In this document: in pieces, positions 1 to 12,138 of the stretch
Numbering within the stretch: position 1 is the stretch's first letter
Layout: each line of letters opens with the position of its first letter
DNA from: Talaromyces rugulosus
Taxonomy: Eukaryota > Ascomycota > Eurotiomycetes > Eurotiales > Trichocomaceae
Direction: 5' to 3'
Assembly (NCBI RefSeq): GCF_013368755.1
Contig: NC_049565.1
Span: forward strand, 5,146,001 to 5,210,000
DNA: 64,000 bases
Notes under the pieces: model-generated
Told to the model about the DNA's origin: nothing
What the model saw: the letters and a program-made list of their open reading frames with translations, nothing else
Databases searched by the model: none
Position numbers and translations under genes: made by a program

Positions 1-285
1 GAAGTCTATTGCTAATCAGAATTAGACTCTCAAGCCAAAATAGAAATCAATGAGTTATTACTAGTGCTATACAGAACAGCGTTGTGATTGTTATCATAAG
101 ATACAAATAGTACAGTCAATTGAACGGTTGAATGGCCGGTAAAGGCTGTAGTACGGCCAGTAGTATAACCAGTACTGTATTGACTAGTTAAATGAACCTA
201 CAGTAGGCAAATTGTTCCTAGGTGTTGGTGACCTTGAAGCGGTAAGGACATACTTAGGGCTGTCGCTAGAGGCAGACTTGTTGCT

Positions 286-640
286 TATTGAGGGGGTATG
301 TTGGCAATGATCGAGCACAGCTACCACATTATTCTTGACTGACTGTTGTGGCAGAGGCTGACTGTTGGTGATATGTGCGTAGAAGAAAACTGTTACGAAG
401 GCCTTGAAACCAACAATCTCCGTGGAACTTATGAGTTCTCAGACTTTCCCATGGATAGCCGATATGCCGTTGCATATGGAGAGCATATCCCCGGCGCGGT
501 TTTGTATCAGTATCTGATGTATTTTACAAAACACTTTACCTTTGAGGGAGGATCACCGAGGTCGAAAAGACGAAAATCAACCCAAAGGCATTGGTCTCTG
601 ATGGGCCTGTCATCGTACGAAAGTCCCTGCTAGTTCATAC
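286..640 (+). pseudogene. Flavin-containing monooxygenase relic
   Basis: Translation of about 370-560 contains the run YEGLETNNLRGTYEFSDFPM followed by GEHIPGAVLYQYL. This is the segment of FMO/Baeyer-Villiger-type flavoproteins after the FAD-binding fold ('GLKTN...G.YEY.DFPM...GEHIPG..L..YL'). Only about 70 residues are recognisable: there is no FAD GxGxxG motif upstream and the similarity stops abruptly near 560. The start is not a credible gene start. I read it as a decayed fragment of a larger oxidoreductase; the function is gone in this copy. Confidence 0.6.
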
Positions 641-734
641 GTAAAGATTCCTGCAACCACTACTCTTGAATCTTTGTGTACTTTGTCCATAATTAAACGC
701 ACCGGATCTAACTAGCGCCAACAAAAGCTACATC

Positions 735-945
735 AGGTGTCTAAGATTAGGGATCTCACGCTCATCCAGTTTTTAGCAGACCATGGAGCCGATGCAACTA
801 CATCATCCCGACCAACGAGGACTACACCGTGTTACGTAGTGCTATCATGTGTAATCAAATCGATGCATGCCGACTGCTTATTGAGTTGGGAGCCCAGGTC
901 ACTCTCAGTGCATTCGCTCCAATAACTGTAGTCAATTTTCCAAAA
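735..945 (+). pseudogene. Ankyrin-repeat protein relic
   Basis: One frame reads LIQFLADHGADATTSSRP and a second frame, from about 790, reads DACRLLIELGAQVTLSAF. Both are ankyrin-repeat helix pairs ('L..FLLDHGAD', 'C.LLIE.GA.V'). They are in different frames with stops on either side, so this is a frameshifted remnant and not an expressed protein. Nothing else of the gene is visible. Confidence 0.5.
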
Positions 946-2177
946 GTGAACAATATTCAAAAATACTAAATAAATCAAAAATCAAAAGTCCCCCATTCCT
1001 ACTCCAATAAAAACTCTCTGATATGAAAGAAAAGGAAAATAAAGCATTAAACAGGAGGGATATATTGCCGGAAATAAACTATTATACATTATATAGATAA
1101 TATACGATAATAAAAGACGCATAACTCCGGGATGCGACTCTAAAACTACTCGATGTGCGTCTTACTATGGCACTATGAATAACGATACCGATAGTTTTCA
1201 GGAAGCTCGTGTATCATCCCATGAATGGAGGGATCGGTCGGATCTGATCCGATTTCACTCGGTTGAAATTGTGAAGAAATAGCCGAATAATTGGGATTGT
1301 TGGGGTTGTTTGAATAGACAGGCTCGAGAATTGTGGGTTCTTTCTGATCACTTCCTCCGATTCCCTGTTGTTCACTTTGGAAAAAGACTGCGGTTCCGGG
1401 CCAAACACCACTTGCCGGCGCACAAAGCCCGCCTTAGATAAGCCCAGTAGTACTATCTCCATGATGGGATCGGTCGGCTTGTGTTTCACTGGTGAAATTG
1501 TGAAGTGGATATTATGGGTGTGGGGTTGTGATGAAGGCCAGGGGCCAAACTTTCCATTGGCTGTTGCATTGGGCCAAGGAAAAGCCCAAGGTGGCTGAGA
1601 AATAAAACACGCTTGGGCCAAGAACTTCAAGTGGTGCAGGTGAAGCCGCAAAGGCATTGTGAAGAACTCGGTCACCAGCTATGAACTATACCTGATATGC
1701 ATCTGAATTAGGATATTGTTGGCTGAGTCACCGGTAGGGTTGCAAGTGCGTCACCTTGGTGATTCACCGACAGATTGAACTCCCAAAGCGAGTATTATGG
1801 CAGGTAGTCCCGTGCTGGGACTAAGGTGACTCAGAAGCCAAAAGACGATATCTGATTGTACTCGTTTCTGTGAAGGTGAGTATGCTGAGGTGAGACATTC
1901 GCAACCGATCTGATATATCAATATAGAAACTCCCGATACCTAGGTCTGAGCGGTCGCTGACCTTTGCATAGATGTAATCCAGACTTGCAAGATCATACTC
2001 CCGAGGAAAGCATAACTTGGATAATATCTTTGCTGGAGATAAGTGACTCACCAAGAGACTGATATCCTGCAATTGGATAGGAGAGTTCCCGTTGCCTGGG
2101 TAGCCTGTGATATGCTGCCGACTTCAAGAAGATTTTGCATATCCTCCCAGATATAGGGTCTGATAGCGCGGCTGAAC
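946..2177. other. Intergenic, no gene supported
   Basis: No convincing coding region. Two imperfect direct copies of a roughly 45-base block containing GGATCGGTCGG...TTTCACT...GTGAAATTGTGAAG-like sequence lie near 1230-1281 and 1467-1508. Stretches between about 1,820 and 2,170 may be eroded downstream sequence of the protease relic on the minus strand. Confidence 0.4.
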
Positions 2178-2840
2178 CTATGTGTCCATGAAGAGATGGT
2201 CATACCCGAGTTGCATAACGATAAATGTGGTATTGATAGAGGGTCCTGAAGTTTCAGGAAATGACTGATTGAGATCTGGGGCTGATAAAGAGAGGATGCC
2301 GACTGTCAATGGATAGTTTTGCCCGCCTGCATAGGTCTGATAACCCTGGTCGATACCTACTATGTCCACGGAAGGAGTGGTAAATCCGTTGAAACGAATC
2401 GTATCCACCGCCCGCCTTGCCAAGGCGTTGATCGGGACAGCTCTGGTCTGACCAAAACTATACGCAGCATATGATGACCCATCTGGAGAGTAGTCGATGG
2501 ATGTATTGTCCCATGTGGTTGATGCCGTAGAGCTAAAGACACCAGCGTCCGACACATAGCAGTCGGATGTTAGGGTGATATTTGTGCAAATGTCTTGTAA
2601 AAGGATGATGGTCTCCCAAGTGCCCCCCGGGTACAGATCGATCTGTTGTGATGAGCTTCCAATGTTCACTTGGACTGCTTGCCAGGGCCCATCCGGTCCG
2701 TAACTTTTGTCGGACCACGTTGCAGCAATTGGCCGTCGGACGTGGGTTTGGGCTTCAACGATAGAGGCAATCTCTGAGACGGACCAAAAAATAAACAGTG
2801 CGATGGTTCCTGCACCCTGCGTGAGTCGGCAGAGCGTCAT
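2178..2840 (-). pseudogene. Pepsin-like aspartic protease, truncated
   Basis: From ATG at 2840 the product begins with a hydrophobic signal-like segment (LCRLTQGAGTIALFIFWSV) and then the N-terminal lobe style of fungal secreted A1 proteases: WQAVQVNIGSSSQQIDLYPG, the strand that normally precedes the first catalytic Asp, followed by a Ser/Thr-rich region and VDIVGIDQGY. The usual first DTG/DTS motif is not visible (the matching place reads DLYPGGT). The frame stops at 2178 after GYDHLFMDT, about half the normal length; a shifted frame just beyond reads TLYLGGYAKSS, resembling the family's LGGYD segment. This suggests a frameshifted, catalytically dead member; some fungal A1-like proteins naturally lack the Asp residues, so a structured pseudo-protease ancestor is possible. 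Confidence 0.5.
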
Positions 2841-4079
2841 TGCGAACTGCCTGGATCGGAGAGCAAGCAAAGCAGCTGGCTTTAAGAAGTGATCAACGGC
2901 AAACAGAAATAAAATTGACTAGAGACGCCACCCTGTAAGAGAAGGTGGGTAGAAAAGAGTGAGGGAATATAGACAACGCGTAGGCGAGACATGGAGAGAA
3001 ATCGGTTTTGAAGAAAATTCTCGGAGGCTGGAGGGGGAATATTGTCCGGCGACACAAACAGCGACACAAATTTCCCTCCACCAGCTCTGTTGGGAACCAG
3101 GCTGAACCAGGCTGTTCACACCCGCTGACACCTGATAGGATGCAACCCCTGCCAGACATCGTAGCACATACGGCTCAAATGTCTAGAATCTAAAACCATA
3201 ACAGGGCAAAGTAGCGCCATCACTCCGGGCTCCACAGACCAACATTAAAAGTAAGGGTCTCATTTGCCTGTCTCGTTGACAGGGCATTACTTTGCGACTA
3301 GCGGCGGCTTTCCACCATGGACGGTCAACATTGGGCCTTCTTGCGTGATGTTTCAGCATGCTTCACCGTATTTCATGGTAGACCTTAAGATCTATAGATA
3401 CTAGGTGGAGCCAATGATCAATTCATTGTTCAGTGCATTGATGTCCACAGAAATGACAATGCAGACAGGGACAGTAATCATCGCAAGCCCGTGAAATTAG
3501 GGTTAACCCTAACCTTGAAGATACGAGCAAGCGCTAGAGATAGCATGATACCTAGTGCGGTGCATCGGTATAGACGTTAAATATGATTAAATAATAATAA
3601 TAGTGCGGTGCAATATGGGGCTCAGCCTTGTTTGTGTCAAAGTCAGCCCCGAGACTAAATTTAGCGCCGTCCCGATCCGATTGGTGGGGCCCTTGGGAGT
3701 TCGGCGAGGATATGGTTGACGGATACGATCCGCAAAGTGGAGAAGCGGGTCGCCCGGGATGATAATTGTCCAATGATAGGCTTATTTATGCATGTCCCCT
3801 TATCCACCCGCTGCCAGTCATTCTGGGCATTGATATCTTAAATTCTTAATAATGATAGTGCGGCACCGATGCTGATGCCGCCACACACTTTACCTTGCGT
3901 GACCAATGATTGGTGGCAGTCCTGACTCAGGGGGAGGACGTCGCGCAGAGACTAGAAACTTCTTGACATCATTACTCTTCTGTCCTTGTCGCCAATTCTC
4001 CGCCCAAGCATGCGAAGGTGCCTCATATTTCATACTCCAGGCTCGGTCTTCATCGACGATATTGACGTTTTGATGGCAC
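2841..4079. other. Intergenic and upstream region of the glycosyltransferase
   Basis: No gene seen. It holds a perfect 16-base palindrome TTAGGGTTAACCCTAA at 3497-3512, made of two telomere-type repeat units head to head. The last few hundred bases would contain the promoter of the gene starting at 4080. Confidence 0.4.
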
Positions 4080-5513
4080 ATGGTCGGCTATCTCAATAAA
4101 ATGCCGCTGGTCTCACCCAAGCTACTGCGCGCTACTGTCATTGCTCTTGTCTTGATACTGATTGTTGCACTATGGCAATTCCAAAGCAACACCTTCCAAC
4201 AACTGTCGCATTTGAATCATATCAACGGCAATGGCGATAATGGCAACATAAATGAGAATGGGGCTTCGTCATCTCTCACTGCCGTAGCTGCAGGTACCAT
4301 CGACTGGTCTCGCTTCGCATACGTTCAATATGTCACGAATACAGCATATCTATGCAACTCTGTAATGCTCTTTGAGATTTTGAACCGACTGCAAAGTAAA
4401 GCAGACCGCCTACTGATGTATCCATCTAGCTTTTCAGTGGACACAGAAGATGACTCGACTGAAAGCAAGCTTCTTCGCAAAGCCCGCGATGAGTACAAGG
4501 TGAAACTTGTACCAATCTTGGTGCAGAGCCGATCTGGAGGCGATTGTGAGTTTCCAATTCCACTGTACAATCTTGTTGGGCATTTAGCAAATGGTCATAC
4601 TGACAGTGCCGTCTCAGCAACATGGGCCGAGAGCTATACCAAACTCCTCGCATTCAACCAAACCCAATATGACCGTGTTCTAAGCTTGGATTCGGATTCA
4701 ACGATTCTCCAAGTGAGTTACCTACCAGTTGTATAGAATCGCTTCCGTGGGCTAATTTAACGATTTTCCCCCTTAGACTATGGACGAGCTATTTTTGCTT
4801 CCATCCGCACCTGTTGGAATGCCCCGTGCCTACTGGCTTAATTTTGCTGAACCTGTTCTAAGCTCTCAATTAGTGCTGATACAGCCGTCGGAATTTGAGT
4901 TTAAGCGCGTCATGGATGCCATCTCCTCGGCCAGTTCAAGGGATTACGACATGGAAATTGTCAATAACCTATATAAAGACAGCGCTTTTATTTTACCTCA
5001 TCGACCGTACAATTTAATAACTGGGGAGTTCCGTTCAAAGCAGCATTCAGATTACATGGGAAATTCTGAAGAGCAATGGGACCCGGAAAAAATACTGCAT
5101 GAGGCCAAGTTTTTGCATTTCTCTGACTGGCCAGTTCCTAAGGTTTGTTTTACGCCCCGAGACTCTCGATATTTCTCCCTAGTTCTTAATATGCTAAGTT
5201 CGTGCACTTGGTAGCCATGGGTACCTGCCAGTCCCTCTGTTATTCAAGGGAAGCAACCCACGTGCGACATGAATCTCGTAACCGGCCACGAAGATAATTG
5301 CCGGGCCCGGGATATCTGGTTAGGATTCTACGATGACTTTGCTCGCCGACGAATGGTACGCCCAGATTCCCCTTTTTTTTTATTTTTAATGCAAGGTCAA
5401 CTGACATTGAACCCTAGGATGTTTGTAGTACCTCAGTGAAAGGGAAAGCGACGCGAGATAGTTTAAGTGACCATTTACCTAAGCTACCTAGCGACTTTGA
5501 ATACATAATCTAA
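4080..5513 (+). CDS. GNT1-type N-acetylglucosaminyltransferase
   Basis: Four exons (4080-4712, 4777-5142, 5215-5355, 5418-5513) join in frame to 411 residues; all three introns are GT..AG and 62-72 nt. The protein is a type II membrane protein: a single hydrophobic segment near residues 15-32 (RATVIALVLILIVALWQ), an Asn/Gly-rich stem, then a GT8-like catalytic domain. The metal-binding DxD motif is in RVLSLDSDSTIL (about residue 203-210), followed by FLLPSAPVGMPRAYW and a C-terminal HFSDWPVPKPW segment typical of yeast Gnt1-like enzymes. Members transfer GlcNAc to glycans in the Golgi; the acceptor here is unknown. The length and the intact motif suggest a functional housekeeping gene unrelated to the metabolite cluster. 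Confidence 0.8.
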
Positions 5514-6615
5514 ATTTCTGCTTTCATTTCTAGTGGATACAAACCACGCATTATGCGCCTTGATATGATTGATGACTGCTCTTTTTTCCTTTGGTTTATT
5601 GTAAAGCTATCGAAAAAAGAAACGAATAAATTATCAACCACCTCCTTTCACGTGTGTATTGTATATTCTAGACATCACAACACCATTAACAGCAGTAGTC
5701 AATCGCATTCTTAGCTACATGCAATGTAAGTCTTCCACACTCAAAAGACAAAGGTTCAAGTGTTTCTCCATTGCACAATGTCACGTTAAGTTTTCCAGGT
5801 CAAACGTCACACTTCAAAGCTAATATACTAAAACCTAAACTATCGATCTTCTTTGGGTCTATTTATCCGCTCCACTACAAATGAAAAGTACTTATAACTA
5901 ATTGCGTAGCATGCAATCAGACACACTTCAAGCTTCCAAGTGCCGACTTTGGGAATTGTACCACTTTCCTATCACTAATGTGTAATGCTAATACTAGTAT
6001 GAAAATTAAAGAATTAGATTAAATTAGGCTCGTTTTAACAGAAACTGGAATTTATTATTAGATTTTAAGAAAGTTTCTATCTACTAGTCTTGAATATATT
6101 TATTTATTTCGAGGAAGACTTAGTTATTTATAGTACATATGTATCTAGTTAACATTGAAACATAGCGCTCTTATACTTTTAAATTATAGTAGGTGTAGGC
6201 TCTTACTAGTATATAATATTCTTTATATATTCTTTCTTAACTTAGTACTTATGCGTAAAACCACTTGACTCGGCACGTACAGTTTACTCTTAGGGCACTT
6301 TCTACAGATCTTTAATAGCCGGTATTATTTACAGAAGAAAGAAAACAATAACATTGAGAATTCTGAATCACTATATCACGCTTCACAACACACTGACTAA
6401 CCCCTAAAGGGCGCCATACTAGTATGTCTGAAACGCTTGGTCTCCTGGGGTCCGTGCCAGCCACTCTATGCGCCATGAAAACGGGGGAGGGGCGTCAACT
6501 TGTCAGGATGGAACTAATTTGCTGGCTAATTAAGAGCATGTTTGATAGAAACAAATGATTTACGGAGTTACTAAATTACTAATTAAGGATATTCTAAAAA
6601 ATCTTATTCTATATC
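5514..6615. other. AT-rich intergenic region
   Basis: No gene seen. The sequence is strongly A+T-rich with many TA steps from about 5,940 to 6,260, as in RIP-affected or repeat-derived fungal DNA. Confidence 0.5.
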
Positions 6616-6889
6616 TGTGACGGCTGAGCCTGAGGCTATCCCCAAGGGTAGGAGCGGCCTCGTGGCCGGATGGGAGGCCTCAGGCAGGAAGGGCATCAAC
6701 CCTAACCCGCGGTGCCAGATCTGGGGATAGCCTCACCCCGGGGCCATAAGGGGTCAAGCTGGTTACCTAAGCACACAAGATAAAACCTTCCCGCAGGTCC
6801 TGGTAGTTAGATTCCTTTCCCATGCTTGTTGTTTTAGAGAATCGCACCCCTAGATAGGAATCGAATATCTTTGGAAAAGGCACGTCACA
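6616..6889. mobile_element. Solo LTR of a retrotransposon
   Basis: A GC-rich 274-base block inside AT-rich DNA begins TGTGACGG and ends CGTCACA, so its termini are TG..CA and form the inverted repeat TGTGACG/CGTCACA expected of LTRs. It is flanked by the direct repeat TATC (6612-6615 and 6890-6893), a probable target-site duplication. No gag or pol coding sequence is present, so this is a solo LTR left by recombination. The family (Ty3/gypsy-like by terminus) is an inference. Confidence 0.7.
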
Positions 6890-7221
6890 TATCATGGTAT
6901 AGTATTGTGATAAAATTGACTTAATAATTCTAATGATTTCTAGGACATAATAATTACTATTAATTCGGATCTGATATATTTATTAATAGTCTTATCTTGT
7001 CGCTGTTAAAGGTTAAGAAAGGTCCTATACTATACCAAACACTAGAATGCTCCCCGCAAAAGCTTGAGAGCGTTTACCAATAGGCTGCGCGCCGCCGGCT
7101 ACCGTTCCGTTGCGCGTGTGGGGTAATAAAGACCTCGGTTATAAGGACCGGACATGCTCACCTCCTCTACCACTTTACATGTATCAACAGGATCACAATC
7201 CCTGTACTCGTTTTTCCCGAT
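6890..7221. other. Upstream region of a Zn2Cys6 gene
   Basis: AT-rich to about 7,020, then more balanced sequence leading to the start at 7222. No other feature seen. Confidence 0.35.
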
Positions 7222-9737
7222 ATGAAACCTGGGCAAGTAGCTCTTGCGCCTACTGCTTGTCGGCGCTGTCGTGAGCGAAAAGTGAGTAGAAAGTCAATCA
7301 ATTGATCTCTTTTTTTCGAATTAGATCTAACCTTGTGGTTGTAATCAGGTTCGCTGCTCTCATGAGCAGCCCGAATGTGCGAAATGCGTCAGACTCGGAC
7401 TCGAGTGTAGCTATCCAGAGCCACCGGACCGAAGATTGATTGCTGCACGCCGGAAGAGATCGACAAGATCAACACCACATGAACCCCGCGATACCACCAC
7501 TACACCAGATTTATTAGCCAGGCAAAGTTCAGAGTATATTATACAACATGAACCACCTCCTCGCACTTCACAAACTACGGGCCACCCACCTGAGCTTCAT
7601 ATCTCCGATGCAGCGAAGAAACTGTTGCAAGATACGTACTTTGCATGCGCTTTCAACTCGTCGCTGACCATTCACCTTCCAACCTTTGAGCAAGCCATCG
7701 AACAGGGCACTGTACCTAAGCATACTTTGCTGGCCATGTATGCATTGGCTGCGAAGTAAGTTGGCCGAACACACCTCCTATTCTATCGTCACAGCTTTCT
7801 CTCTGTATCCAATGGCTCATTCCTATAGTTTCCTTGTCTCTTCTTCTTCACGCGGCAGAAAGCATTATGCCGTGATGCGCGGCTTAGATAACTTGGGCGC
7901 TGTAAGCGAGACTTGGGCGTTGAAGGCCGGAAAGATGGCTTTGCAAGAGGCCGACCAACCAACATTGTACATGATACAAACCTGTCAGATCCTATCCCTG
8001 TACTGGTTCTCGAAAGGTGACCCCAGGCGAAATACTATGTTTTCTGGTTAGTCAGTCATTCATTCAGTTAGTCGCTGGGTGAACAGGCTTCAGATCTTAA
8101 GATACTAACTTTAAGTTCAATGATAAAAGGAATTGGCTATAGAGCCGTGCGCTCCATAGTCATCGAGTCCAAGGAGATGCTGTGTCCAGGTATCTTTCAG
8201 CCCAACGGCATCGAGGCAGAGAAGATGAGGCGATTGTTTTGGGCTTCTTGGATAACTAATGTGATCAACTCGGATCACTACACGCCAGGCAGTGCAGCTG
8301 ACACGCTCGTATTGACCTTGCCGCTTCCAGTGAGCGAAAACGCGTTTCTATGGAGTACAGAGGAGCCACTAGCTACCATCTCTCAGAGCTCTTCAAAATC
8401 CCAGCCTACTAGGAACAGAGAACCTAGCATCATGGCGGAGATTATGAAAATTCTAATGATTTGGTGAGTCTTCAGCCTTCCCAAAGAATCATTGACTCTA
8501 ATCTATCGATAGGGCACGTATACGTGACCACATAGATATGAGACGAAGCTTCCCCCACTATGAAGCCTGGGTGAACGCATTCTCGCTGCAGAAGGAAATC
8601 TCAAACTGGGCATCGCAGCTTCCTGCGGACCTAAGCTACTCCAAGCGAAATCTTTACCATCAATTAGTAGTGAAAGAGCAACCGATATACGTGTTTCTTC
8701 ATGCGCTGTATCATCAGTGCTGTCTGGTACTCAATTCGTCTCTTGTCCCCCATTTCAGCGGTCTTTCGTTTACTGGGGACATGCCTCTCGAGGTGGTCCA
8801 AATCAGTGCGGCTGTCGCCTTACGCAGTGCCCAGGCTCTGTCAGACTTGAGTGCACACCTCGTCGCCCTGGAATGGGATCCTACCCAAATTGCCCCCTTT
8901 GTCGGCTACTGTATGTACGTCGCGGCATCCGTTCAGATGTCTGTCTTGCCGCGGAATAGCGAATCTGGGGATACTCGATGGACCCGTTTAACGCATTGCC
9001 TCAAGCTCCTGGAGCTCATGAAGCCTTATTGGGCTGTTCTAGACCGACTGGTACGTTCAAGTCCATCCATTTTTTTTTTATTTTTTTTTTTCCGTTTGTT
9101 TCTAAATAAAACAAGATGGTAACTAACGGTGAGCCACCAGTGGGCGCGAATATCGCGACTTTACGACTCCCAATACTCCCAATTGGCTAATACCAGAACG
9201 GCAGCAGTCCCAGCTACTCCGGTAGCCGAGGAGCTTGCACAGAACGAGTACCTAGCTACTCCGAAGCGTGGCACAGGCAGTCTAGACGAGCCGCTCGAGA
9301 ATTCAGTACTTCATTATAGCCTCCGCAAACTGCAGAGAAATCCAGCATCTTCTTCCTCTACCCAAGGACTCGAGAGGGCCTTCAGCCCCAGTGCAACGGT
9401 CCGATCAGTCGCAGATCACATGATGCAACGTGAAGATGGTGCCTCCTCATATAGACAGCAGCAGCAGCAGTTTGAGCGGCGAGGCACAGACACGATGGCT
9501 CCAACAATCTCGCCAACGCTTTTCCCGATGCAATTGACAAACCCTCACTCTAGCATACATACACCTTTTGCTGAAAACCAGCTACAAAAGGATTCCTTTG
9601 AGTCAAATACTCCCTTTCCGGGCTTTTTGACCTCGCTACTTCCTTTACACACGAATAGTGTGGATGAAAATGATTGGTTCCAACTAGATATGCAAAATTC
9701 GGCGCAAGCTAGGCAAGCTCTCAACGAGTTCTTCTGA
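7222..9737 (+). CDS. Zn2Cys6 fungal-specific transcription factor
   Basis: Start ATG at 7222. The zinc cluster is split by the first intron: ACRRCRERK before it and VRCSHEQPECAKCVRLGLEC after it, giving six cysteines spaced CX2CX6CX6CX2CX6C in the first 60 residues. Introns inferred at 7282-7348, 7756-7828, 8047-8129, 8464-8512 and 9051-9140 keep one frame to the stop at 9737. The middle region (FNSSLTIHLPTFEQAIEQG, MFSGIGYRAVRS, MRRLFWASWI) matches the fungal-specific regulatory domain. The C-terminus has a Gln run (about 9,460) and a Ser/Thr-rich tail. The third intron boundary is the least certain. Targets are unknown; the neighbour across 280 bases is a convergent sugar-type transporter. 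Confidence 0.8.
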
Positions 9738-10016
9738 GACTGTTAGGTATTTAACAAAAGAGAGCATACGATGCTGCTGTTGTGCTCGGATATATTCAAG
9801 TCTTTATATTGTCTTTTAAGCTTACATTTTTTTGCGTTATTGACCCTTGAAGCACTTTGGATAGATTTATACTAGCAAACTGTGATTATAATAGACTATG
9901 GATTATGTGAAGAGACTGTCTACTATGTTTCCAAGGCCAGGCAGAAATCGGAATCCACCACCACTTGCTTGCTTAAATAGTATCCCCACGGATAGCAATG
10001 ATAGAGAAACATGTGA

Positions 10017-11715
10017 CTAGACTGTCCTCTCTATTGACTGGCGGGGAGGACTCTCTGAATACTCTGCGTGGTCGGAACCGGGCTTGTCTTGCACCGGTTC
10101 GGGTGCGACGACTGGATCAAGACGCCGCGGGAATTGTCTAGCTACCTTGACGGTGTCAAATATGGACTTGGACTGGATGAATATTGCGTCTATCTCTTCT
10201 AGAGTGCACCCGGCTGTTTCAGGGTAGAAGAAGTAAATGGTCAAGGCAGATACAACGTTCATCACCGTAAAGACGATGAAGTATTTCTCGCCAATTTTTG
10301 TAAAGGCGATTGGACTGACTTCGACAATCAAGAAACTAGACCATCCACCGTTTAGCATTGGTTCATTGACATTCTAGGCCAAAATTTAAGGCAAAGTATC
10401 TACTCACTTGAATAACCAGCCGGTGGCTGTGGCTATGCCGGACACGGATGCACGCAGGCCATCAGGGGCAATCTCAGTGGCATAGAGAAAGGGAATACCC
10501 AACCATCCAATGGTAAAAAAGAACTTGAATGCATAGACGAAAAAGACGGCAGCCTTGAGAGCGGCAGAATTGGCAGGTTGAGACGTAGTGCCGGTTAAAC
10601 AGGCCATGCACAGTGAACTCATGATGGCGCCGAATATCATTAGCTTTCTCCGTCCGAAACGATCGACTGTAAATGAGCAAATCAAAGCTGCCACTATAAT
10701 AGCAATGGGAAGACAAGCCGAGAGAATGAGGGACAAATTTTGCGAGAAATGAAGCTCGGCCTGAAAGATCGTGGTTGCATAGTACACCACCGCATTGGTG
10801 CCGTTGAGCTGCAAGAAGAACTGCACACCGCAGGCCAAGCCTACCACCAAAAGCAATGAATTAACACAATTCGTGAATGAAAATTTAAAGGTCAAGTCAG
10901 GGAATCTTACAGACACGGTGGAAGACACGGCGCGGTCCCATCTCCCATAGCGCGGAAAGCCTGACATTTCCATTGACGTGCGTCGCCATTTGTATGTCGT
11001 GGACGGTCTGTTGCAGGCTCTCTTCACCCTGGCCTAGTTGGGCCAAGATGGCTTCTGCCTCGATCACCTTATTGGTCTTGATAAGCCAGTGAGGAGACTC
11101 GGGCAAAAGGCACATAAAAGACGCGACGGCGATAGAGAAGACGATGGGCAATGCAAGAGGCAAACGCCACGAGGAAGAGTTATTGACAAACGACATGCCG
11201 TACTCGGTCCAGAGGGCGACGGCTCCTCCAAATCCGGCAAACGTACCGAATGCAGAGACATGTGCGCCGCGAGATGTGGATTTAGATAGCTCTGCCTGCC
11301 AGACGGACACGGTAGCAATCAGGCCACCGGTACCCAGGCCAAGTACCATTCGAGACACAATCAGTTGAGGTAGGCTATAGCTGGTGGCCATGATGATGTA
11401 CCCAATGCCTTGCACGAAGCTGGAGAGCCATATAGTCTTCTTCCGACCAAGAATGTCACCCAAAGGCATGCAGCCGAGACCACCGAACGCGCCAAAAAGC
11501 GTGTAGAGCGCAACCACAGTCCCTTCTACTCTCGACTTCTGCTCCTTTTCAGGGCCAGTCGAAGTTACGGCGTTGATGTCTGGGAATTGGCCATAAAAGG
11601 ACGGGAGTCTTACCAAGTTGCCAAGGGCGGATTGGTTAAAGCCAAACGTGCTAATGGCACATCCCGCAGTGAGCCAGATAGCCCATGATAAATCCTTGCC
11701 TTTTAATTTCAGCAT
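10017..11715 (-). CDS. MFS sugar transporter family protein
   Basis: Start ATG at 11715 (MLKLKGKDLSWAIW). Introns at 10841-10910 and 10336-10407 (GT..AG) connect the three parts. The protein has about 12 membrane segments and sugar-porter signatures: GDILGRKKT in the loop after TM2, SRMVLGLGTGG, PESPHWLIK before the central loop, FFLQLNGTNAVVYY at TM7, DRFGRRKLM, and YFFYPETAGCTLEEID at the end of TM12. The family imports hexoses, disaccharides or related polyols across the plasma membrane; the substrate cannot be told from sequence. The tail is short and acidic/proline-rich. Confidence 0.85.
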
Positions 11716-12138
11716 GTTGAGATTTGTACACAATGTTCGCAACTTTTGGTCGAATGGCTACTAGAATAAAGCTGTAGATAACGGAATTCCTAGGATAATT
11801 TAAATATTGCATCCAGGCAAAGATCCGGAGAAATTCCCCTGACCTACCTAGGTCACCCCCATGGGGAAGATGAGTATTCGGTCCGATGGGTGCTTGTTCG
11901 AAATTGGTGGCTGGCTCGGGGTGGTGAACCCTACCTAGACCGAACAATTTAAGTTTAAGAGATCTTCATCGGACCGATCATCTCAGAGACCGACCGATTC
12001 TCGACATCTCGACATACAAAAGGCCAATGACTAGTTAGGCATTTCCTACTTTCATCAAGACAGAATCAACACCGGGCCACACCAGCTATCTAATCTCATG
12101 CTTCTATATTGAATTCGTTCCAAAACTTGTGTGAAATC
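11716..12138. promoter_or_regulatory. Shared upstream region, MFS transporter and cupin
   Basis: The sugar transporter and the cupin diverge from this 423-base gap, so it should hold both promoters. A CT-rich, C+A-rich stretch precedes the cupin start. No specific operator could be assigned. Confidence 0.4.

Noticed and set aside
1214..1675. 153-codon open frame on the minus strand
   Set aside because: Low-complexity and unlike any family; it overlaps the imperfect direct repeat and lacks a supported intron structure.
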